DNA from: Symsagittifera roscoffensis
Taxonomy: Eukaryota; Xenacoelomorpha; Acoela; Convolutidae
Length of the DNA: 64,000 bases
Direction: 5' to 3'
NCBI RefSeq assembly: GCF_963678635.1
Contig: NC_087071.1
Location: forward strand, 41,924,153 to 41,988,152
Position 1 is the first letter of the stretch. Each line of letters opens with the position of its first letter. Below the pieces are notes generated by a model that saw only the letters and a list, made by a program, of their open reading frames with translations, was not told where the DNA came from and ran no database searches. A program made the position numbers and the translations under genes. This document shows, piece by piece, positions 30,611-42,415 of the stretch.

Positions 30611-33319
30611 AAAACAGTTTCTAAAGTTCCAGATGTGAAAGCTCTTTTCAAAATTTGAACAAGCTCTTTATGGAAAAAGAAGTGAATAAACTTTCAGAGA
30701 TGCGCAGTACATCAGGAAGATTGCCAAAATGAGCACATAAAAATCTAAGTGAGTCAATTGTTATTAGGATACGAAAACTGTTAATGATTATCCTGGAAAA
30801 CATTTTAAAAAATATCTTCTGTTCACAAAGTAGTTTTATTCATTCAAAATTTTTTAGAATGCTTGTTCCTGAACAACCAAGACCTCTAAAGAATTTTTTT
30901 TATTAAGTAAGTTCCATAATTTTTTTTCTCTTCTTTCTAGGCCAATCACCTTTCCTCATTTTTCGGCGAAAAAAAATATGAAACAATAATAGTAGTCACA
31001 TGATTCGATTTATTTATAGAGATTTTTTTTCTCACCCAGTATCAATAACTTACTGAATGAATATCCGCTCTGAGACACCTGTAAAATCTTTTGGGTCCAA
31101 TGATGCTCTAATAAATAGTAAAACTGTTGGCGTGCTCTGTAAAATTATTAACTGCCCATAATAGGATTATTTAAAATCAATTTATTGTTCTTATAGCTGA
31201 TCGACAGAAATAATGAAGCGTCCCATTGATTTACTGTGAATTAAAAAAATTGAAACCAGTTCTGTACAATTGCTACGTAACTTTCCAGTAAATCGAAGAA
31301 GTCATTACAAAACGTTTATACAAAGATTTCATGGCGTTCGGGTGTCTTCATGAGCAGCTCAAATGGTTTGACATTTTTTTTCGACATTTTTTTTAACAAA
31401 GAAATTTTTTTTTTTTTGTAGATTTATATTTTGATATCTGAAAATGTGAAATGACTTTCTCTTCGGTCGCTTTTATACTGTACTTTTGTTTCTCGTGCAA
31501 AATCAAGTTTCACAAACAATCATCAGAGTGGGACGAACATATCTTTTAAAAATAATCTCATAACTCGAGCAAAATTTTAACGTTTCTGAATTTTTTTCAG
31601 TGGTGAAAAAAAGTCGAATAAAAACAAATTTTAATAATTTGAGTTGCAGTCAAGTTTCGAGCAATTAAAACGTGTGAACAGGCCTCATAGAGAAAGAAAG
31701 TTTTTAGGTGAGAAGCGAAGTAGTATTGTGAACGTTGTTTGGCTTGACAAAAAATTTGAAAAGTAACCCAAAAAAAAGCAGAACACTTACAGAAATCAAA
31801 AAATCAACTGTTGTAAGTATTATTCTCAAAAAATTACAAAAAAAATGAAAAAGAAAATCTATTATTTTTTTTTATTGTATTGATTGCTAATAGTAAAAAA
31901 ACGGGCTATCTTTCTTTGCTAAATGCACAGAAAAGGGCTATCCCTGTTCCAGTTTTTTTATAACTCTATCCAAACAATTTTTAAGAGTTTCTCTTGCATT
32001 ATGAGGCCAAACTTTGCTTAAAACTTGGTCTATAATTTTTAATGGAATCCTTTTTATCGTGAATCACATTGTAAGATCATTTTTGTTGGACATTGTAAGA
32101 TAAACTTGTAATGTAAAGTTTGACCGCATGCTTGTTTTGTCGCGAAGTCCGCAAAGTATTATAGCGAAGTGTCTCAATTCCTAAACTGAAAATTGATGCC
32201 GCAAAAAAACGCAATCCATTTTTTTTTCAATTAAACGATAGTTGAAGTCACCTTCTGCAAGTAGAACTTTAACAAGTAGAACAACTTGAAGAAGTAAACT
32301 AAACAGAAATAGCGGAACAAAAAAAACACTAAATGAATTTTGTGGATTCCAATTCAATTTTTTTTTTTAAATTTAATAAATTTGGATGAATTTTTGTGAT
32401 TAAATAGAACAGCATTTAATTTTGAAACAAACTTCTTCAGATTTTAGGGGAAGGTTACTTTTCTTCTTTCTGTTTCAAATAATCGCAAAAGTTGTATTAC
32501 GCTTCCAGTAATTAAACCTTAACAGATCTCTTATTTTTTCAGATTCTAAAAAGCAATAAAGAGAAAAGATAATTTCAATTTTTAAGAAAAACTCTGACAT
32601 TTTTATATAAAATTTCATCCCAAAGCTGAATTTGAACTTTAACATTTTTATTTTTTGTGTTCATCTTTTTATCCTACTGGCTAATGATTGCAGACTAAAA
32701 TCAGCAAAAACTAAACAATTTTTTTAATCTAACATATTCTGAAAATACACGCACAAAAAACCTCACTTTTGATGAAAAAAACTGAATCTTTTCCTCATAA
32801 AGCTCTATGCAATTACAAAATTAAAATTATAAGTCGATATTTAACTAGTTGAACTAATTGTTCTGATTTCGGATTTTTTTTTGAAGCGATTTTGAGCAAA
32901 ACAACGTTTGAACTATTTGTTTATTTGTTCATTATTTCTAAATGATTGTACCCTCATTTAAGAAAAGTGGAAACAAATCGATTATAAGGGATTTTTGTAG
33001 TCTAAAGTGTTGTAAAAATAATCGATTTCCATGTTACGTTCAGACAACAAAATTGGACTAAAATTGATTTCAAATCCGTCTTTTCTCGCCAAAACAAAAT
33101 GTATTATATTTCATTTGGAATCCATTATAATGCATTTTATGAGAAGCAGGAAAGGGCATTAAAATAGATTTTTTCAGTTTATGTTTGTTTCACGCATCGA
33201 GCAAAATTTTGCAAGAATTTTGCTTTTATCAAGTGAGTTATGTGGCAATTTTGCAAAGAGAATCTACCGCCTAATCCATTTCCAAACCTAAACTCAAACT
33301 GCAAAAAGATTCCATTAAG
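30611..33319. other. Long AT-rich stretch, no gene
   Basis: Dense in A and T runs; no ORF with coding character on either strand. Short foldbacks and oligo-T runs only. Confidence 0.5.
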
Positions 33320-33500
33320 CTCTCCCTCTTCGCTCCCCCCGTTTGCCCCTTTGCTCCCCCTTCCACTGAAACCCCCCCCCCCCCTCAACCACTGAAAAAC
33401 CCCCCACTTGAACCCACCCATCCCCCCACTGAACCCCCCTGAACACACCCCTCATCTGAACCAATCCCTTCCCCACTTGAACCCCCCAATTCCAAATTGT
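33320..33500 (+). repeat. C-rich low-complexity tract
   Basis: Irregular repetition of (CCCCCC-ACTGAA / CTTGAA-CCCCCC), with one run of 14 C at about 33370-33383. ORFs across it on both strands are artefacts. The G-rich strand has several G-runs and could form quadruplex structures. Confidence 0.7.
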
Positions 33501-33807
33501 GAACCAAACGAAACGTTACTTTGTTGTAAATGGCAAACGCTAGGGCTAGGGGGAGGTAATGGAAGAGGGCTTAGTCCACCTCCAACTTTACCCTCCCCGC
33601 CCCAAGTTTATAATATTCTACAAAAATTGTTGAAAGGAACATAAAATTCAATTTTTTAGTAGCATAAAGAAGTAACAAAAATATCAAAGTTAGGCAGAAA
33701 AAAATTAAATTATACGACAAGTAAACAACGTAACCAACTTTAGTTTAAAACGTAGAAAAGACTTAATGTGCGTTGAAATTTCCATCTCAGCCAAGTGGAA
33801 TAAAAAA

Positions 33808-33989
33808 TCTATTATAATTTAGTTTCGTTGTCAGTGTCCAGAAAATTGAAAAAAAAATTGATTGTAATGGATGAAAAAAGGGTTTTGTTGCTTCGAAAAA
33901 TAGTAAAATTATAATCCATTTTTAATTGATTATAATCGATTTGTTTTCACTTTCATGGACACTGACAAGGAAACTCAGTTATAATCAAT
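33808..33989. repeat. Foldback (MITE-like) sequence with ATTATAAT core
   Basis: TTGTCAGTGTCCA at 33828-33840 is repeated inverted and perfect at 33956-33968 (TGGACACTGACAA). The match extends outward, less perfectly, to about 33808 and 33985 (ATTATAATTTAG / CAGTTATAAT). The interior has ATTATAATCCATT-type runs like those at 53.2 kb. Just to the right (33998-34012) is CATGGAACTCCAATGCGGGT, related to the terminal repeat of the element at 53105-53720, so both belong to one family. Confidence 0.6.
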
Positions 33990-34012
33990 TTTTATTCATG
34001 GAACTCCAATGC

Positions 34013-35107
34013 GGGTAAGAATACCCTTGTTACAATTTTTGAGACAAAAAAGATTATCGGTCTGTTGCACAATCCAAATAGTACCAAATAGTACAGTTGC
34101 AAAATTTAGATAATACAGTGGTTCTCGTACTGTAATTTGCATCAAAGAGTTATAGGTTTCTCCTCATTCTGATGCTTACCGCTGTAGTATCTCTTGCAAA
34201 ATTTCCCAAAGCAAGTTCTTTCATATCCTGATAAGCTACATCCAATTTTCACCAAAAAAAAGAACTATTCAAATATAGTTTTAACTGTATGACCAACTGA
34301 GCAGTTTCCTTAATTTCCGATTTTTCATTGAAGGTTGTGAGTCTTAAAGTTTCCAGACACCTCGATCCTCCCCTCAGGGATTCGATCCCCTGCCGACTAA
34401 AGGGTCCCCCTTTGTACTATTTTGAGAAACCCATTCCAAACCTTCCTGAAAATTCCTAAGATCGCTATTTTTGGCCGGTTTTTTTTTAATTTTTAACTTT
34501 CTTTTTGAAAATATGCCCCCTTCGAGAAAATTAAAGATCCGCCCCTGTCTTTAATAAATAAATATTCATTTTCAAAGACAACGAATAAACTCTTTCTCTG
34601 GTTTTCGCATAGAAACTCTCTGATCTAAATACAGTATGGAGTCCAGGAATTTTAAACCAACAGGAGAATTGCTCTATAAATACCTCAAAACCTTAAAGAA
34701 AAGACAAGAAATGAATGACAACAAAAATCACAGAAAAAAAAACATTGTTAAAAATAAATATTGTTGACGCAATGCGCCTTATAAGGATGGTGTTGTTGTT
34801 TTATTTTAAAACTTTATACTTAGAATCAGCTCCCTCAAAAATGAGTTTATACACTCAATCACTTGTTAAAAAAATAAACGAATTTTTCAAGATTGATCCT
34901 TTAAATTTCTGGGAGCTTCCTTTTTTGCAAAAAAAACTTGTACAAAGATAGAGAAACTTAGTTTAGCGGCAGTACACTCAGTACAGCAAATGTGTAGCTC
35001 ATGTCACAAATGTCAGCTCATGTCAAAATGTGGTCGATGTCAAAAGCATTTATTATAATTTCGTTTTTTAGTTCACGGACAAGTTTATTGTTTATGTTGT
35101 GTTTTAG
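34013..35107. other. AT-rich sequence, intron-like
   Basis: No gene supported. An ORF at 34715-34951 shows no domain. Just before the next exon, tandem Cys codons (CSSCHKC, CGRCQK, about 34990-35050) appear in one frame but end in a stop. Confidence 0.4.
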
Positions 35108-35300
35108 CGATTCTTTTTCTTCTATCTGGCATCCATGGGAAATTAATGATCTAACAGCTGTATATTACTTTCTGTCAAACAAATATTATAACAGCGAGTA
35201 CACTCTACAGCCTTCTTTAAACAAATTGCACTTCAACCTGAGCGATGATACTAAATTTTGGCTTGGATACAAAAATATGCTTTCAGGGCTCTTTTTTACT
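35108..35300 (+). CDS. Exon encoding middle part of a C-type lectin-like domain
   Basis: Preceded by GTTGTGTTTTAG (acceptor ending 35107). Reads IWHPWEINDLTAVYYFLSN, then LHFNLSDDTKFWLGYKNM. The 'F-W-L-G-Y-K' block corresponds to the WIGL strand of CTLDs and the preceding 'N-D-L-x-A-V-x-x-F-L' to the second helix. Entry phase (one base completes a codon) matches the exit phase of 4252-4448. The donor is uncertain: GTTTTT at 35301 is weak. Frame stays open to 35363. Confidence 0.5.
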
Positions 35301-35499
35301 GTTTTTGCCAAACATTTTTTGTGGAAAAATAATTGCGCTGTTATGAAAATTTTGATGCGATAGTAAAATAATGAAAATCCACTGAGTGATATTCGAGCAA
35401 AAAAGTCTGATTATTAGATGCTGCGATAATTTGAAATTTTGACGGAAAACGACGGAAAACGACGGAAAACTTAAAATTTTGAACCGATTGCCTACAATT

Positions 35500-36415
35500 A
35501 TGAAGCACCAGGTTGACCAAAATTTCTTATCCTAGAACTTCCATATATGAAAAATTTCTTACCATACAATTTTATACAACACCATACGTGCAAAAAGTTG
35601 TATAAAATCTCTATTATAATCATTTTTCCTTATATGAAAATTATATACTTAAGTGTTTTTCCATAAACAAAAAAATTGATTTTTTTTCTAAAAATATTTT
35701 TCTTCAAAAACTTGGGATGGGATTGTTACCGAACGCAAGTGACAAACAACTTGGTTTACTCAAAGCACCAAAGATTGGACTGGTCTTGAATTTATAATGA
35801 CAAGAGCTGAGAAAATAACCTGAATTGTCTTGGAGCTGTATGTCACAAATCAAATAAAGGAAGTTACAAACTTTTAAATTTAGGCAAAACTTTTTAACGT
35901 TGATTTTTGTAAAACATGATTTTTTAAATTATCAGACTATGATCATGGCATAAAAACATGCCGTAAAAAAGGGGAGCTTTCAGCGTTTTTGGAAAAAAAT
36001 TTTGCAAAAAGGAAAAAAATCAACATAAGTGTACCCAGGACTACGTTATGCACACAAAAAACTAATTTTTGCATGGAGAAAAAAGTGTTTTTGGAAAAGC
36101 TTTGATTGAGTACGAAATTCGATTTGTGGTTAAAAAACTATAAAAACAATTTTGGTGTAATTTCAAATTGCTAGCTAATCATAAAAAAAAGCTGGCTAGT
36201 CATACAATTTCCATAAATGGGAGTTGTATGATATCATTTTTTTTTCAAAAACCAAAGCTCGCTTTTTTCATCACCACACTGTTTTATTAGAATCAAACAG
36301 CCGCAGACTTTACTTTATATCTTTTTTCAACCGTTTTTCGAAAATGTACGAATACTGCATGGCAAGCATTTTTCCATAGACATTTTCTGTGTATGGAGGT
36401 CAACCCGGGACGTTA
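35500..36415. repeat. Possible foldback element with GGTTGACC ends
   Basis: The left end has AGGTTGACCAAAATTTCTTA near 35510 followed by ATATATGAAAAATTTC; the right end, inverted, has GGAGGTCAACCCGGG near 36395. Inner motifs of the form CATACAATTT-(C/T)-CATA-x-ATGG recur at 35560-35640 and 36195-36225. A similar short piece, also starting GGGTTGACCAAAA, is at 56605-56790. No coding sequence. Confidence 0.45.
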
Positions 36416-36749
36416 GATTAAAAAAGTGACGAGATGATCTGTAATGATGATGTCTAGTCAAAAAGCTAAGAGCGATGTTCTGAAACTTAGCTTGTAATTG
36501 AAACTTAGTTGCTTTGTTTTAGGGATAAGCCGATCTAGCCTCAACTTTTCACACGTCCGAAAAGCTATAAAAGTATTTCTAATATAGCAAAACTTGTTCA
36601 GAATGCAAACAAAACTGCTCTTATCAAGTCGATGCACCGAAAACTTTGATTGCCCGTTAAGGATTTTGAAATGAAACAAATTTTGAGAAAATCCTTTGAA
36701 TAATAAATGATAAACAATCAGAAAAATTTTAATAAAAAATTGATTTCCC
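36416..36749. other. AT-rich sequence, no gene
   Basis: A 114-codon minus-strand ORF (36458-36802) has no domain and overlaps repeat sequence; not called. Confidence 0.4.
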
Positions 36750-37760
36750 CCAAACGCTATGCAAAACAAAAAGTGATTTTTCATCGTCTTTAAAATCACC
36801 AAATAGCTTTCCTCAATTCAACTTTTATCGAGTAAGAGCGTAATAAAGAGCGGCTTTTGCGTAAATAGTATAAACTTCTTGCGCGGCACTTGTCCCGAAT
36901 TAGCCACATTTTCAATCCTCATAAACTTTCATAAAAAAATCACGAGTAAAACAAATTTTAAATTTGAGCTCAAAATATCGCTGGTTTTCAGATTCCATAA
37001 AAAGATCATTTCAAAAAAGGTCAACTAAAAATTCGAATGGTCTGGAGAAAAAATCAACCCAAGCAAAAAATTTTTCGTCATTACATCCAATAAACCCCCC
37101 TAACTTTACGATAAATGATCACACAAAAAAAAAAACTTTTAAAAATTGAGCTCAAGACAAAAATTCTTTTCTGATGATATAAGAAAAATCCTTCAAACAA
37201 GGTTAGTTTAAAAGTCTGAAGAAAAATCCACTCCGAGCACAATAGTTTGGTCGCTTTCTTCAAATTATTGCTCAAACAAAGCAGTTCGTATCAAAGCGAA
37301 GCTCTGAAAGATTCGGCGGCATTTTATGGTCTATCGAATAGTAAGAACATGAAAAAAATATAAAGTGAGAACTTATAATAAAAGAAATTAAATTTGAGAT
37401 TTTTTATGAAAATCATTCCCCCAAACGCCATTTAAAGAACAAGGTGATAGATTGCGCTCCTAGTAACAAATCATCTATGACAAATAAACTCCATTCAACC
37501 AATTTAGAATGATTTCTAAGATGAAAAAAAAACTCCGCTTACGCGTGAATAGCTCGAAATGCATCGCGCGTTAATTGTCCTAAATTGGTCAGGCAATCTT
37601 TAAACACCCCTTTTTTACGAAAGATGATCACAAGTGAAAACCTTTTTCAAATTTAATCTCAGTGCAACCATACATTTTGAATGATTAATTGAAAAATTAA
37701 AAAGTCGAATTTGATTGAAGAAAAAAAACATCCCGATACAAACATTCCGTAACAATAAGC
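36750..37760 (+). repeat. Tandem copies of a ~550-bp repeat (diverged), 36.8-37.8 kb
   Basis: The full unit, best seen at 37271-37760, runs from GTATCAAAGCGAAGCTCTGAAAG through CCGCTTACGCGTGAATAG, CGCGCGTTAATTGTCC and AAAAGTCGAA to ATTCCGTAACAATA. A partial, more diverged copy precedes it at about 36750-37270. Better preserved copies lie at 43779-44880. Non-coding. Confidence 0.6.
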
Positions 37761-38401
37761 ATATTTTCCGTAACAATAAAGCAAATCGAGTATGGAATTC
37801 TACGATAGACGATTTCCTTAAATGGATTGTGTGATAAGGGTTTTTTGTAAGGTACAACTGGGCTCATATTTAGTTGCATTTTTCTGATGTGATAGTCTTA
37901 TATGCGATAGCTTTAAAATAGAACACATCTGTTTGCGAATTTGACCCAGTTGAAGAAAAACTGGCGCAGCAATCTGTTATTATAAAAGCAATATTTTGAA
38001 AATTAGATCAGACATGCTAAAAATTGCATACAATCTTCAGGTAATTTGAGAAAAATTCTGAAGAATAGATGCAATAATCTATAAACTGTGCTCAACTGTC
38101 TCATTTTTTACACGATGGTTAAAAAATGGTTTAATGAAATAGTCTGAGAGTTAGATCAAAATAACTCTCAAGTAAAGAAAAAGTCGGAACAAAAAGGTTC
38201 TAATTTCATGAAAATTGGAATTGAAAGTCTGAAAATAGACACCATTATACATAAATAGGCTTGATTTCTTGAACTTTTGATACGACTCTGTTTATTTGCT
38301 GTTTAATTTTTTCTTTAGTATGTGATTCTGCTGAAAAGATAAGATAAATTATAGCGCCGCCGTTTTGTTTTGCAATGCTTACGCATGTAATAAATGTGTG
38401 A
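37761..38401. other. AT-rich sequence, no gene
   Basis: Nothing supported before the next CTLD exon. Confidence 0.4.
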
Positions 38402-38645
38402 GAAAGAAAGAGCTCTGATTCAGACAAAGTTCTCCAAGCAGCTTCGCGTGATGAGACTATAACAGGTTACGTTAATCAAGTGCAAAAAATGGAGGGTATG
38501 AATCCATTGTTATGGAAAACCTCCAAAATATCGGCTGATGGGTACTCGAGATGTTCTGCCTATTCAAGCAAATTGGGAGTGCACAGCATACCTTGTGAAA
38601 CAAGTCCAGATCACCTGCCAAAGGAACCAGTAACTATCTGCACAT
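38402..38645 (+). CDS. Exon encoding C-terminal part of a C-type lectin-like domain
   Basis: Open from a TGA at 38399 to a strong donor (GTAAGT) at 38646. Reads NPLLWKTSKISADGYSRCSA, then YSSKLGVHSIPCETS and EPVTICTC. The spacing Trp ... Gly-x2-x-Cys ... Gly-x4-(I)-P-C ... I-C is that of the last third of a CTLD, which carries the 'C...C...(F)IC' pattern. The acceptor is unclear; candidates are the AG at 38422-38423 or 38440-38441. Fits as a third exon of the gene suggested by 4252-4448 and 35108-35300. Confidence 0.55.
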
Positions 38646-38879
38646 GTAAGTTGAAAAACTTCCACGGAAATGTACTTAACTACAAACATGTTTTATTCTT
38701 GAATATATTTTTTTGTGAAATCGTTAATTATATATGACATAAGAGTATATTAATCAATTGTGTAAAATTTATTCTCGAGAGCTGCTATTTGACCTTGTCG
38801 ACCTCTATCTTATCTGGCTTATGCTCAAGCAAAGTGTTCAGATGACTTAATGTTATTAAACCATATATCTGCCTTCTAA

Positions 38880-40417
38880 ATTGAACACATGAGCGCGGAT
38901 TATTTTATGGCCGCAAAGATCGGAAGCAGGAAGTTTTCGAGAAACTCGATGCAAAATTGAATGCGTTGGCGGGACAATGGGAGTTTCTCAACACGAGCGA
39001 GAATGAATGATGTTTATTCTTCATGATTATGAGTGGATCAGACTGTCAAAGAGAGTGTCAAGTTCAAAGAAGATATCGGAAGAAGTGTATCGCATAGAAC
39101 TGTGATACGAGAGGGGAGAATGCGCGTATAAATAGTACTCCTGGAAGTAAACATCATCGGCGCCGCAAATAATCATCGAGCAAGAGCCCGTAGGGATCAT
39201 TCGGAGAGGATCTAGTTTTTACGAAACCAGGGGCGCGGGGCAGAGAAGGAGCACCTTAAAGAATTCAGCAGGTGGACCGAGATGTTACAATTGTGACGCT
39301 CCAAAAAACTATGTTGGAACACCCTCTCAACTGCCCTACACAAAGCGTGACTTAAAACGCGTGCCTAAAATTGAGACATTTCGAGAGAACTTTTCAGACC
39401 AGGGCGACAGACGCGCAACTAACAAAGGACGAGGACCGGCCGAGTAGGTCTGCTTTGTGACAAAAACGAGCACCATCAGAGTACAAACAGCGTCGAAAAT
39501 AGTAGCAAGCGCGAAGAGCCTGTAAAAGGGGTCAGCCACCAGCAGGGGGAACACGAGGAGTTATATGAATCCTCCGAGTCGGACAATTACATGAGGATGT
39601 CCATCAGTAAGAGTAACGAGGTCCAGTTGAGGATCCCGAAGGTCAGATCCAAATTGGGCTGAAAGATGTGGCTATGGGTTTGGGTTGACTGCGGGTCCCC
39701 AGTCGCCATAATCAGCATAAGCAACCTGAAAGCAACATTAGCTAAAACAAATTGCCCTTTACGTCCGACCATATAGAGTTCCTGACTTTACGAAAACGAT
39801 TATATATCCTGCGGAATACGGCAGTGACGATCTCGTTGTTTGGATGGGCGACACCGGCCAGAAAATCCCTGATAACTGGGAATTGCAAGTCAATCCTGAG
39901 ACGCAATGTGATGAGTACCCTAGTGCTCGAGTTGGTGCAGAGAGGCAAAGTGATGAGAGTTTCAAAAGGTTGAAGCGGTGACAGCGAAGATGAGCTCGAC
40001 GAGTGGCAAAAGTGTTTTTCTAAGTTGTTTCCAAAAATATTTTCCAGTATAGGAAAAAATCGCAACGCAGAAGTAGTGCAGCAAAAAGGGCGTATGGTGT
40101 CTATTAGTCTTCACGAAGAAGTAGGGAATTAACGCATTCAATATTCGAGTTACACTTCAGACAGTTCTGATTTTAACTTTGTGTCAGCGACATTACCTAC
40201 AATAAAGAAAGATGGTAGCAACAATATGGCATAAGAATCCAAAAAATTGAACTAGCAGGTACACCAGAACAAGTAAAAGGTGGCAAGTTTTTGAATCAGC
40301 TAATAAAGTTAGCTAAATAAATGCGGAACGGAAAGCGGCGATGTGATTTTCACTACCTTTGATTTTGCATATGCCTAAGGGCAGGTAGCAGTATAATCAG
40401 CAACAAGCAAACAATTC
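38880..40417 (+). pseudogene. Second gypsy-type element: decayed gag-protease-RT fragment
   Basis: G+C-richer than its surroundings. In order: a degenerate zinc knuckle (PRCYNCDAPKNYVG, near 39270) lacking the His and last Cys; NYMRMSISKSNEVQLRIPK (about 39588-39644); MWLWVWVDCGSPVAIIS (about 39667-39717), a retropepsin site in which the D-T/S-G signature reads D-C-G; then LFPKIFSSIGKNRNAEVVQQ, KKDGSNNMA and SGDVIFTTFDFAYA, which is the RT A-motif region with its catalytic Asp. The last block runs into the assembly gap. Stops and deletions throughout. Different family from copies A-C. Confidence 0.75.
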
Positions 40418-40617
40418 NNNNNNNNNNNNNNNNNNNNNNNNNNNNNNNNNNNNNNNNNNNNNNNNNNNNNNNNNNNNNNNNNNNNNNNNNNNNNNNNNNN
40501 NNNNNNNNNNNNNNNNNNNNNNNNNNNNNNNNNNNNNNNNNNNNNNNNNNNNNNNNNNNNNNNNNNNNNNNNNNNNNNNNNNNNNNNNNNNNNNNNNNNN
40601 NNNNNNNNNNNNNNNNN
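40418..40617. other. Assembly gap (200 N)
   Basis: Exactly 200 undetermined bases, a conventional placeholder, directly after the RT fragment. A collapsed or unresolved retroelement is a likely cause. Confidence 0.98.
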
Positions 40618-42273
40618 GTGAAAAAAAAACGAGAAAACTCGAATTTTTTTTTTGAATTGTTGAAAGTTTATAAAATCTGTCAAAGTGTTTGCACAGATTT
40701 ATTTATATTAAACATTGACAAGATGGGTCTCTGTTTGATAGGCTGAATTTTTGAAGAGATTACCAACGGCCTTATCCCTGGGCCGTCATTGATGGGCTGC
40801 GCCATAGTGACCGCCAGATGTTTTCATCAACAGATTTGTTTCAAGTAATATGAGTTTTTTTCTTCAAATTTTGGCTTCAATTTTGAAAATGCTCTTGGGA
40901 TTTTTTTTATTCAGATCCTTTTATGAAAAAATTGCATATGCAACCAAAAGAGTGTGCTCTGCACTAATCAAACGCGTCTTTGAGCCTAACATTTTGATTC
41001 AACTTTTGCGCGCTTTGAAGATTTATCTATGATGCTGAAAGCGTAACAAAACCATTAGCTCAAAAACGTGATCATCTAGTTTGCAAAAAGACAAGCTGAT
41101 TGATGTTTCAATATTCTTACAGACCTAAATTTTATTCATAATTTTTAGCCCAGTAAGTTATCCCTTTCCAAAAACTATAGCAAAGCAGTTATTTTTTTCT
41201 TAATTTCGATCCAACAGCAGTCTTCTTTTTATGTCTAGTTTTTTTGTTAGGAGGTTCAACCTGTTATAATTTTGACTATACAGCAAAACTTATTAGTATC
41301 GGCGAAGGATTTGCTGAATACATGTGAGTGCAAATACTTGAGCGTATTTGACAAAATCAGGCCGCTTCATATGCCAATTTAAGAAAAATAAGATGAGTTG
41401 GGGTTAGTAAATGGCAACAGGTCAAAAAAACTTCAACGGGTAGAAAAAATGAAAGTTTTAGTACAAAAAATTGAAATGCACGAAATTGGTTTTTCTTCAA
41501 GATCAACAAAACAATCCTTGAAATTAATCCCTCCTCTAATTTTTTCCATAAAAAATTTATTGTTAATGAGGATATCTGAAACAAGATCATGTTTGCTATA
41601 AAAACGCGTTCGTCAAAAAATGATCATTTTTTTGTTTTTTTTAATTGAGTATATATAAAAACCTTTTAAAAATCATAATCGTGCTTTCTGCGATTAGCAG
41701 AGGACCTTTGAAAGACAATCCAGTCTGTCTAAGCATAGTCAGTTTCTCTTAATTCTTCACATTTCAGACTTTGGTGATTTTACTCGTTTTAGGATAATAA
41801 AATTAATCAAACTCGCATGCAGTTTGTGAAAAGCTGTCTTTGAAAAAAATAACAAACAAAAATAAATCAGAAAACGGTTTGACTTTTTTTGCAGAATAGT
41901 TTTTTTGTTGTTGATTATTTATGGCTAAATGAATCTTCAAAAATTTCTTTTCATGGAGAAAAGCTCCAGGAAAAGCTGGATTTACTCGCTTGAGTTGAAA
42001 CAAAAACTCTAACATGTTTTCATTGATACAGTGAGAGTTTTGATGAAAATTTACGTTGTTTCAAAGACCACTTACAAAAAAATGCTCATGAATTTTTTTT
42101 CCAGTTCGATGAAATTTTGCGACAGCTCATTTTGTGTCGAAAATGAAAATTGAGAAAAAATTAAAGCTAATCATTGTAAGACAAACTTCCTCTAGATTTT
42201 CAATTGTCGGGACAAATTTGTTCTTAAAGCAAAAACTGGAGAAAGTCTAGCAAACAATCGCATGTTTTTAAAG
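40618..42273. other. AT-rich sequence, no gene
   Basis: The gypsy fragment does not visibly resume after the gap. No coding signal until the CTLD exon at 42274. Confidence 0.45.
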
Positions 42274-42415
42274 ACATCCAAACTCAACAATTCTGGAGAC
42301 TGATTCAGAAGAGGAGGTGAAGCAGCTACGTGTCACTTTCCCCATCATTCAAACACTCCCTCTGTGGATAGGAGTGACCAAATACAGAGATTTCAATGGA
42401 AGATACGAGTTCGAG
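42274..42415 (+). CDS. Exon encoding middle part of a C-type lectin-like domain (second gene)
   Basis: Acceptor AAAG ending at 42273, donor GTTTAG at 42416. Reads STILETDSEEEVKQLR and then PLWIGVTKYRDFNGRYEFE. The 'L-W-I-G-V' strand preceded by a helix with E-E-x-x-x-L is the classic centre of a CTLD. It ends on a full codon, and the exon at 45174 starts on a full codon, continuing the domain. The N-terminal exon was not located. Confidence 0.7.

Noticed and set aside
33179-33644. Gly-rich and Pro-rich ORFs on both strands
   Set aside because: Produced by the C-rich low-complexity tract.
34360-34410. Pol III B-box-like GGGATCGAATCCC (minus strand), possible tRNA or SINE
   Set aside because: No A box at the right distance and no cloverleaf could be folded; the match is a short palindrome.
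36458-36802. 114-codon minus-strand ORF
   Set aside because: Overlaps repeat-family sequence and lacks any motif.
39742-40065. Minus-strand ORFs opposite the second gypsy fragment
   Set aside because: The plus strand carries recognisable protease and RT blocks; these are shadows.
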